A stretch of 18,908 bases of DNA, from assembly GCF_000003605.2 (NCBI RefSeq), contig NW_003123418.1, positions 121,663-140,570 on the forward strand. Reading direction: 5' to 3'. Numbering within the stretch: position 1 is the stretch's first letter; every line of letters begins with the position of its first letter. This stretch comes from Saccoglossus kowalevskii (lineage: Eukaryota; Hemichordata; Enteropneusta; Harrimaniidae). The notes below the pieces were generated by a model. The model was not told where the DNA came from. It saw nothing but the letters and a program-made list of their open reading frames with translations, and did no database searches. Below are positions 8,975 to 17,730 of the stretch, piece after piece. A program made the position numbers and the translations under genes.

Positions 8975-11900
8975 GTAAGTGCATTTGCATTGAACATTAT
9001 AATCAATGGCGACCGACATTGTTTACACATCAACGTTGGGGGCGTGGCCATTCATTGATCAACATGGCCATTACTGCTATTGATGATTATACGAATTAAT
9101 CGATTTATTTGCGAATTGATCTATCTATTAACGAGTTGTTCAGTTTTATTCATTTAACTTGGCCAATGTAAAGATTAATGCAGGAAGTTATTATATATTT
9201 CATCAAATAAACAAAACGTCACAACACAGAGCCATGACCTTTGACATAAAGCAACAGGGTACACACCAGGGTTGCTCGAGAAATTTCTGCAGTTGATAAT
9301 ACTATAAACCACTGTCTGTGATTTAATGGCATTTGTGACATTTCTAAAAAGATGCTGTGTCTCCATGTCTTCAGGATACCAAGGATGTTTTCACTGCAAT
9401 AACATTTTTAGTTATTCACTGACTCATAATGCATTAGTCAATTGACAGCCTCCTAGGGAAGGGACTGGAATATGAGGCACATTATTTAGGCACAAGCCTC
9501 GCCACTAGAGGATGCACTTACTAGTATTCCCAATGTTGCCATCTTTTAATAGATAGGTGTCTTTGAGATGATAATAAATAATAGTGTAACTATTCAACCT
9601 TGCCCTTTGAGAATCTAGATATTAAATACAGAATAACAATTTGGGTGGATATAAACTAGACTGTGTTTATATCACACTGGTCATAATTTGAATCTGAGAA
9701 TGTAAATTAAATAAATGTTGGGGTATGTTTTAATACCTGTATGATAACATTCTGTACTTTTAATAATACATATACTATATAAATCCCAAGTCACTTATAA
9801 TATAACATTACATGAATTGCCATACAAATTTCTAAATAGTACAGCAATATATATAAGCAAAATTTTGGAAGGATAAATAATAGGCCAGAATTGTTGGCAG
9901 GAAAAATACTCATCTATGTCTGGTGGGAAAATTATATATATTATTTAATATTTTATAGTGATTGATAAGTGACTGATAAAAATTGTTTGATTTATTGTAA
10001 CCACAAAAAGAAAAGTTACATTTTTACAAATATTTTTTATCAAGTGAACCCGACAACACTTGAACTGATTAATTCGATATTCTAGTTGAAAGATGATTGG
10101 ATAAGAAGTGCTTGGGTTATTATGACCAGAGTTAATGACAAGGACAACAACAGAGCTGTTGTTTCTGTTATCTACCTGCAATAAATATAAAATATGTTGT
10201 TATTGTTAGTCTGCTATTTGTTTTGAGTACAGTTACAAAAATGTTCATAAGAGTGAATAAATATGGAGTGTGAAGTACAATATATTCAGATAATAATATT
10301 TTTTTAATCTGTGGAATTGCACATGACTTTTGACAACAGTCATTTGAATGATATTTATAACAAATTTACATGACTGCATGAACAAATTGAATGCAGGACT
10401 TCGGTGTGGGGGAACTCCAACAAAAACTGGAAAAAAAAAGGAACCCCTTCAAGTCTCATAAATCACAAGATCTTGTCTCATACAGGCTCTACAATAGAAA
10501 ATTGCGAGATCTCATGACTTGTTTTCCATACATTTATAGTTCTGACACCAGGGGACATTCCAGTGTATAAACATAGACCCTCTAACAGATTTAGAGGGTC
10601 TATGGTATAAAGTACTGATGTATATTGTTACTATCCTGACATATTCACACAATTAATTAATAAAAATTTGTCCTGTATGTACTTTTGTATTCTATTGTAG
10701 TAGATTATCACTCATACTGTGCATGTGTTGGGCCTGCCTACTTGTTAGTCCCCGTTCGGACGGAGTCCGAAAACGGGGACTTATGTTTTGCCCTGTGTGC
10801 GTCCGTCCGTCCGTTGGTCCGTCCGTGCGTCCGTCCGTCCGTCCGTGATCACCTGTATCTCGAACATGCATGGACCGATTATGTTCAAACTTCACTCATA
10901 CATCACACATTATATGGGACATATGCACATGCATTTTTTTCATGATCCGATTAATGATAGCCGAATAGCGGCCATTTTAAGGCCGAAAATGCATCAAAAT
11001 CGCACATTTTCACCATTCCGGACCCGGATCTCAGTTATGCATGGACGGATTTCGTTCAAATTTGGTACATACATTAAACATAATAGGACCTTGATGCACG
11101 TCATTTTTTTTTCCGGATCAAGTTCGAAATGGCCGACTGGCGGTCATTTTGTTTTAAAGAATTCAGTTCTGGATCAGTATCCGAGACATGTCTGGATTGA
11201 TCAAGTTCAAACTTCACACACACAAGGTACATCATGTCACAAATATGTATGTGCATTTGTTTCATGATCCCATTATCGATAGCCAAATGGCGGCCACTTT
11301 AAGGCCGAAAATGCATTGAAATCGCACATTTTCACCATTCCGGACCCAGATCTCAGTTATGCATGGACGGATTTCGTTCAAATTTGGTACTTACATTAAA
11401 CATAATAGGACCTTGATACACGTCATTTTTTTTTCCGGATCAAGTTCGAAATGGCCGACTGGCGGCTATTTTCTTAAAGAATTCAGTTCTGGATCCGTAT
11501 CCAAGACATGTCTGGATTGATCAAGTTCAAACTTCACACACACATGGTGCATCATGTCACAAATAGATATGTGCATTTGTTTCATGATCCGCTTAACAAT
11601 AGCTGAATGATGGCCATTTTAAGACCGAAAATGCATTAAAATCACGTATTTTCACAATTCCGGAACAAGATCTCAGTCATGCATGGATGGATTTTGTTCA
11701 GATTTAGTACAATGTGTTGTACATATGCAGGTGCATTTCGGTCATGATCTGCTTTGAATGTATATGTAACTCAAATATGAACGGAACGGGGACGTGTCAT
11801 TGACAATGACTTGTTGGCTTATGTTTTGTCTAAATACTCTTAGCAATCAAATCAGCATTACAGTACATATGTTCTCTATTGGTGATCTATTGATATTAAA

Positions 11901-14900
11901 ATCACATTCTTTGCATATCCTCCCAAGTTATATTTGATTATCTGACTTATCAATAGAAATGGATCTTCTAATTTTCTTGATTGAAGAAAAAAAAACATTT
12001 TCATTTTTTCTTGACAGTGTAATTTAAGTGATTTTTTTTACAGGTTCGTTGGAGGTGAATTAAATACATGTTACAATGCAGTGGATCGTAATGTAGAGAA
12101 TGGTCTTGGTGAAGAAGTGGCTTTGATACATGATAGTCCAGTAACAAACACTGTCCAACATATCACATATAATGAACTACTAGAACAGGTGAGATAGTAT
12201 TAAGGTAGATGTGGGTTAGTGCACCATGCTGTCTTCTGTAGATATGCTTCGATAACTATGGAATAATTATGTCAGAGTCAAATCTGGAAATGGTGTGGAT
12301 TTGCTTCTGATAGTCCAAATTTACAAGGATATACAATTTTTCCCTCTCCTTATCTCCAATATTCTTTATATATTTATTTAAAATAAAATAAGTGAAAGCA
12401 TTAGATCATTGCTAAATTAAATTCAATAGTGTAATTGTGCGGTGACACTGTGTAGACGCTCAACCGCTTACATGCTGTATATTTCAAAACAAATGTTTGA
12501 CTTGTCAAAGGTCACATGATATAAGACTCAGACTCATTGTTACTTAAGGTCAGAGGTCATACGAAACTCAGACTGATTGTTGCTCTTGAGGTCACTCCAT
12601 CCTTAGATAGAAATATGTATTCTGAAATCACAGCTGTTGTACAATAATTAAATTGTCACAGACCCTAATAATATGTCGACATGCATGTATTTGTAAAATG
12701 ACTAGAACTACTTATGTACAGCAAATCACTCCGGCTAATTTGATTAGTTACGGTATGTGCTATTTAATGGTGGAGATCTATTATAATGTTTAGTATGCAT
12801 GGTATTAGTACTTTAATAATACATGTAATTATATAACATGTATCCGTGATTGCTTTCCAGTTGTAAGTAATTGATTATAGAAATGCCAATATTTTATTGG
12901 TATATCTCACTCAAATCTATTGTCAACAGAAATAATCTTGATGTGATGTTGCTTCAGTCGATCACACAGTTTATTTAACTAATAGTTAAGTTATAGACGT
13001 AGACTCATAGACAGTTGGAACAAAGCAAAAAACATTCTTTGTTTGGCTTCATATATAATATTTAAGAACTACAAAAACATCAAACATTTTTTATATTTTT
13101 TTTAGAACATTTGAGTGAGCAATTATGCATATTAAATCATTCTATCCATGGCAATATTATTTGGTACAAATGTATATCTAAAAATTCAGCCACCTAATTA
13201 TTTAATGAATTTTTGTCAGAAATTGCTCACTTATTTTTCCTTCACAAATTTGTTTAGAGACGTGAACATTTCCATGTTGACGCAGGAAAGTGTGTGTAAT
13301 TTTGTTTGAGGTTTAATTTACTGTGCAACTGTATTTTATATTTGTTGTATTTTTACTCTAAACATTTTGACTGGCTGAAAATTTATCCTTATTTTGTATT
13401 CTAAAAACCTGACCGTTTTTCAAAGCAAATTATTTAAAAGTGATCGAGTTTTTACAGTATATATATATCAATTCATTTTCTTCAGAAAGATACTCATAAT
13501 AAAAGTACATGTATAAATAAATTGTATGATATAGGCATATCCTATTACCAAACAATCATCCAGGAAACACTGAAACTAGGTCACACTCCTTAATTACCAG
13601 TTACACATTCGCAATAAATTCTTACCAGGCAATTAAGTAGTTTTAAAATTATCCACCTGTCCCCAAGAGACTAATAGACTGATACTGTAAACAAAACAAA
13701 ATTTAAATGAACCAATAGACATTGTCTTGCGTAAAAAAACAGAAAAAATACTTGTATATATATATGACTGAAGATTTACTTTTTATATCAGGTCAGTTAT
13801 TTTGCTGGAGTACTCAATAAATTTGGTGTTGTACAGGGTGACAGGGTATTGATATATATGCCAATGATTCCACAAGCTGTGATTACTATGTTAGCATGCA
13901 GTAGAATCGGAGCCATTCATTCACTGGTATTTGGTGGATTTGCTTCCAAAGAATTGAGCACTAGAATCAACCATGCCAAGGTATGTATGTACTGCCTGGT
14001 GATTTAGGCATCTTTTAGTCAAGAGTGGATAAATATAAGGGCATGCAGCTCTTGTAGTAATTACAATTTGTTTAATTTTTAGCTCCGCTGTTGACTTTGT
14101 CGAGCGGAGCTTATTATATGAGTGATTGTCCGTCGGCGTTCGGCATCCGTCGTCCGTGTCAATGTTTTACTTTTTCGACTTCTTCTTGAAAACTACAAGC
14201 CTGAATGCTTTGATAATTGGTGTATATGTACCTTGGGTAGACTTCTCTTAGATTTGTTCATTTCATGATGATATCTTCAATTCTCTAATTTTAGTGAATA
14301 TTTTTGTTATTTTTGGTAAAAAGTGATATTTTAAACTTCTTGTTAAAAACCGCAAGTCCAATTGCTTTGATATTACATATATAGGTACTATATGTGGACC
14401 TCTCTCAGATTTGTTCATTTCATGATGATATCTTCAATTCTCTAATTTTAGTGAATATTTATGTCATTTTTGGTAAAAAGTGATATTTTCGACTTCTTGT
14501 TGAAAACCGTAAGTCTAATTGCTTTGTTATTACATGTATAGGTACTACATGTGGTTCTAATTCAGATTTGTCCATTTCATGATGATATCTTCAATTCTCT
14601 AATTTTGATGAATATTTTTGTCATTTTTGGTAAAAACTGATATTTTCGACTTCTTGTTAAAAACCGCAAGTCCAATTGCTTTGATACTACATATATAGGT
14701 ACTACATGTGGACCTCTTTCAGATTTGTTCATTTTGTAATGATATCTTTAATTCTCTAATTTTGGTGAATATTTTTGTAATTTTTGGTAAAAAGTGATAT
14801 TTTTGACTTCTTGTTGAAAACCGCAAGTCCAATTGCTTTGATATTACATATATAGGTACTACATGTGGTTCTAACTCAGATTTGTTCATTTCATGATGAT

Positions 14901-17730
14901 ATCTTCAATTCTCTAATTTTGATGAATATTTTTGTAATTTTTGGTAAAAGGTGATATTTTCTACTTCTTGTTGAAAACCACAAGTCTGATTGTTTGGATA
15001 CTATACATATTGTTCATTTTCTAATGATATCTTCTGTTCTTTAATTGAAATGTGCATTGCTAACAGCGGAGCTATCTCAGCCGAGAGGCTGCTTGTTATT
15101 TAATGGCATTCAATTTTGTCATTCTTTGTGTATCGCATATGATGGATCAATGAAGTACATTTTGTATATGAAGCTACAAACATAAGTTTATGATTATATT
15201 AGCTGTGTTTATATAGCAGATCTTTTTAACAAGACGTACATGTTCAATTCAATTTGTGCATCTTGAGTTTTGATTTTGTGCGAAGCACACAATGGGAGTC
15301 TTTGCAGTTAGTGTGTCTGTATGTGTGTGTGTATGTGTGTCCGTCTGTTCCACTGATATCTCAAGAACCATACATTGATTTTTAATGAAACTTGGTGCAT
15401 AGATACTCTGGGCCATTGCACAGATTTGATTAGGTTTTGGTTAAAACCTGTGCAATATTAATTACCTAATTTGCATAATGATTAATCAATTTTGGGGCTT
15501 TTTCACTGATATCTCAAATACTAATCATCACATTTCAATAAAACTTGGTACATAGATGTCATAGGACACTGCACAAACCTGATAGTTTTTAGGGTAATAT
15601 CAGTACATATTAATTACCTAATTTGCATAATTAATTAATTTACAGCTTTTGATATTTCAAGTAGTAATCATTACATTTCAATGAAACTTGGTACATAGAT
15701 GTCATAGGACATTCACAGACCTGATAGTTTTTAGGGTAAAACCAGTAGATATTAATTACCTAATTTGCATAATTAATTAATTTTCAGCTTTTTGATATTT
15801 CAAGTAGTAATCCTCACATTTCAATGAAATTTGGTACATAGTTACTGTGCAGACCCCTGATTAGTTTTTGGATAAATATTTGTGCATATTATTTACCTTA
15901 TTAGCATAATTAGTTAATTTTCAGCTTTTTGCCTGATATCTCAAGTACTAATCATCATATTTCAATGAGACTTACTACATAGATTTTCTAGGACTATGCA
16001 GAAACCTGATCAGTTTTAGGGTAAATAATTTTGGATATTAATTACCTAATTTGCATAACTAGTTAATTTTGTCCATGAATGTTACACTGATATATAAAGA
16101 ACCACGAATTGGATTTTAATGAAACTTTTAAAAAGTACTCATCACATTTCAATGAGACCAAATTAGTTTTTGGTAAATATTTATGCTTATTAATCACTTA
16201 ATTAACATAAATTAATTAACACTGATTCTCAATTACTGATCATCACATTTGAATAAAGTTTGGTACATAAATGCTCTAGGACTATAGACAGGCCTGATTA
16301 ATTTTGGGTTAAAATTTGTTCATATTAATTCTCTAATTAGCATAATAATTCATAATTTGTTTGTTCTGTTCTGTTCATATTAGTTACCTGATTTTGAATT
16401 AATTTTTAATGTGTCTTAAATACTCTCAGCACACGGGAGTTCTTTCTAAGCTTTCTTTGATATCAGTTAATACCTATAGTTGATGTGGATGGTCTTGTTG
16501 AAATAAACATAAAATTTCAAACACAGTTTGTTTACAGGTACTAGTAGATAAAACTGAATTTGAGTTTAATAAAGTTAATGAATTTGAGTTTATACAAGCC
16601 AAGTGGTTGCTTGGCAACTTAATTCTGAAAACTAAGTGTATAGAATGTGGAAGTATTGTGGCATGTTAGAATAATAAATCATTATGTTAATTATAATTCA
16701 TAAATAATTTATAATAAATAGTTTTATTTTTATCCACTATCTAATATTCTGAAATTGTTTTCATTACCATGTTCTAATTTAGCTAATGTGTGATTTCACC
16801 AATTCAGAATGTTGATAATTTAAAATAAACCATATTTTCATAATGAGCTTATGACATTTTATCAAAATTAAGATTCTGTTAATCTGTATGTTGAAGCAAA
16901 TGCATTAAAATTGCATGTACCAAAGTGTTTAACAATACATCATTATAAGGTTTATTTTTATGACATATGTTTGATATTACAGCCTAAAGTGATTGTATCA
17001 GCATCATGTGGTATTGAACCAGGAAGAATTGTGGATTACAAGCCATTATTGAGCCAGGCTATTAATATGAGTGATCATAAACCGTATAAATGTGTGATCT
17101 ATGACAGACCAATGGTATGTACTCAGTCTGACTTTGAGTTATTTAAAACTAAGGGGAAGAGACGATGAACGTTGTCTTATGCAGCAACTGTTTTGTATGG
17201 TTATGATAATATATTAAATACAGTTTTCAATCACTCTATTCACTTTATTCTTACAAGTTGGTCATGATCAGTGTCATAAATGTGACTGAATTTAAAAGCA
17301 AAGCAAATACACCATGGTTACCCCAAATTTGGAATATTTTTGTTGAATAAAAATTTCAGAAAAACTTGGCATTGTCATGAAATTATACACTGAAAAGTTT
17401 AATAAATATACATGCATAAAATGGTAAGGTTACACTCATTTAGTCTTTTGTAATGGTTGTAAACACTACATAAAATAAAATTTTAATCTTTTTGCAGCAT
17501 TATACTGCTCAGCTATGCACAGGCAATTTCCCAATACGCCATTACTAACATATGTTTTTCAATTTATTATTTATTATCTTTTTTGGCAGAAAAAGGCTTC
17601 TTATGAAGATGGACTGGATGTGAGTTGGGAGGAAGAGATGTCATCTTCACGACCACATGATTGTGTTCCTGTACCAGCAACAGACCCTGTATATTTGTTG
17701 TATACGTCAGGTACAACTGGCACACCCAAG
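8670..17730 (+). CDS. ACSS3: ACSS3, mitochondrial short-chain acyl-CoA synthetase, 5' part (exons 1-5)
   Basis: Exons 8670-8974, 12044-12188, 13792-13980, 16983-17114 and 17590-17730 join in frame (912 nt, 304 residues; vertebrate ACSS3 is about 686). ACSS3 activates propionate and other short-chain acids to acyl-CoA via an acyl-AMP in the mitochondrial matrix. Residues 1-58 lack Asp/Glu and are rich in Arg, Lys, Ser and Leu, as a mitochondrial presequence. The acetyl-CoA synthetase N-terminal domain follows ([17 protein letters not shown]...). The AMP-binding domain has [35 protein letters not shown] and the P-loop [10 protein letters not shown] (295-304). The reference family differs from ACSS1/2 in the HDCVPV...[10 protein letters not shown] region, which matches ACSS3 here. 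An in-frame stop at 8634-8636 supports the chosen ATG. The catalytic C-terminal half lies beyond the window. Confidence 0.93.
8975..10571. other. ACSS3 intron 1, left part
   Basis: Non-coding AT-rich intron. The open frames at 9175-9366 and 9945-10181 on the minus strand are short, unsupported and unlike known proteins. No RNA gene or mobile-element ends were recognised. Confidence 0.5.
10572..10604. repeat. perfect 14-bp-stem hairpin
   Basis: CATAGACCCTCTAA (10572-10585), loop CAGAT, then its exact reverse complement TTAGAGGGTCTATG (10591-10604). The stem is too short for a typical miRNA precursor. It may be a tiny foldback element. Confidence 0.7.
10740..11815 (+). mobile_element. pearl/Helentron-like non-autonomous element A
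   Basis: The left end TTAGTCCCCGTTC forms a hairpin with AACGGGGA at 10774-10781. A (GTCC)n tract follows at about 10800-10850. The core has a ~321-bp period (GGCCGAAAATGCAT-like sequence at 10981, 11303 and 11623), each period being two related ~160-bp halves. The 3' arm GAACGGGGAC (11784-11793) inverts the left tip GTCCCCGTTC (10748-10757) and is followed by the hairpin GTCATTG-A-CAATGAC (11796-11810) and CTTGTT. ACTTGTT occurs at both edges (10740, 11809). No protein is encoded; open frames inside it are incidental. Class assignment rests on architecture only. Confidence 0.65.
11816..12043. other. ACSS3 intron 1, right end
   Basis: AT-rich sequence with the polypyrimidine tract and acceptor of exon 2. 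Nothing else seen. Confidence 0.5.
12044..12188 (+). CDS. ACSS3: ACSS3 exon 2
   Basis: Acceptor TTTACAG|GTTC and donor GAACAG|GTGAGA. Completes Trp102 and encodes through residue 150. It includes [19 protein letters not shown], the conserved end of the N-terminal domain, and [11 protein letters not shown]. Confidence 0.94.
12189..13791. other. ACSS3 intron 2
   Basis: AT-rich intron with no coding frame or element ends that I recognise, apart from the AGGTCA cluster at 12509-12594 listed separately. Ends in a T-rich tract before TATATCAG. Confidence 0.5.
12509..12594 (+). promoter_or_regulatory. cluster of AGGTCA half-sites with a perfect DR1
   Basis: AGGTCA occurs at 12509, 12547, 12554 and 12589 in the same orientation. 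The middle two form AGGTCA-G-AGGTCA, the direct repeat with 1-bp spacing bound by HNF4 and RXR heterodimers in animals. ACTCAGACT and ATTGTT recur between the sites, so the cluster arose from a tandem duplication of about 40 bp. Function is inferred from motif only. Confidence 0.35.
13792..13980 (+). CDS. ACSS3: ACSS3 exon 3
   Basis: Acceptor TATATCAG|GTC and donor GCCAAG|GTATGT. Encodes residues 151-213, opening the AMP-binding domain with [15 protein letters not shown] and [19 protein letters not shown]. Confidence 0.95.
14079..15097 (+). mobile_element. pearl/Helentron-like non-autonomous element B
   Basis: The left end TTAGCTCCGCTGTT forms a 9-bp hairpin (14081-14089 with 14103-14111). 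A CCGTC-rich stretch follows at about 14128-14160. The core comprises about six units of a 157-bp tandem repeat: TGGTAAA-like landmarks at 14314, 14471, 14628, 14785 and 14942 are exactly 157 apart. The 3' arm AACAGCGGAGCT (15062-15073) inverts the left tip AGCTCCGCTGTT (14081-14092) and is followed by hairpin CAGCC-GAGA-GGCTG and CTTGTT. Non-coding. The layout matches element A despite different sequence. Confidence 0.7.
15271..16460 (+). mobile_element. pearl/Helentron-like non-autonomous element C (degenerate)
   Basis: The left hairpin TGTGC-GAA-GCACA (15277-15289) is followed by a TG/CCGTC-like stretch to about 15352. Next come six or seven degenerate units of about 135-152 bp marked by ATTAATTACCTAATTTGCATAA and AATGAAACTTGGTACATAGAT. 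Near the right end GCACACGGGAG (16429-16439) repeats the left arm GCACACAATGGGAG. No clear 3' hairpin is visible and the right edge is approximate. Older than A and B by divergence. Confidence 0.5.
15319..15352. repeat. TG-rich microsatellite inside element C
   Basis: Imperfect TGTG/TATG run that grades into CCGTCTG, at the same relative position as the CCGTC tracts of elements A and B. Confidence 0.6.
16461..16982. other. ACSS3 intron 3, right end
   Basis: AT-rich intron sequence running to the exon 4 acceptor; nothing recognisable. Confidence 0.5.
16983..17114 (+). CDS. ACSS3: ACSS3 exon 4
   Basis: Acceptor ATTACAG|CCT and donor CCAATG|GTATGT. Encodes residues 214-257 ([19 protein letters not shown] ... 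CVIYDRPM). The ASxGIEPGR motif is typical of ACSS3 and propionyl-CoA synthetases. Confidence 0.95.
17115..17589. other. ACSS3 intron 4
   Basis: 475-bp AT-rich intron bounded by GTATGT and TTGGCAG. No element or RNA gene seen. The open frame reaching into it on the plus strand is read-through from exon 4. Confidence 0.6.
17590..17730 (+). CDS. ACSS3: ACSS3 exon 5, ending in the P-loop
   Basis: Acceptor TTTGGCAG|AAA. Encodes residues 258-304: [24 protein letters not shown] and [10 protein letters not shown]. The exon stops after the P-loop lysine codon, so the following Gly must come from exon 6, outside the window. Its last bases CCCAAG and the donor GTAAGGG recur as the unit of the adjacent tandem array. 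Confidence 0.95.

Noticed and set aside
11121-11135. GTTCGAAAT as a possible tRNA B box
   Set aside because: No A box at suitable distance and no cloverleaf; it is part of the core repeat of element A.
10685-11267. Open frames of 86 and 159 residues on plus and 67 on minus
   Set aside because: They lie in element A; the Val/Arg/Pro/Ser or Asp/Gly/Arg/Thr runs come from the GTCC tract, and the rest is core repeat.
16911-17168. 85-residue plus-strand open frame taken as a gene
   Set aside because: It is ACSS3 exon 4 (16983-17114) with intron read-through on both sides.
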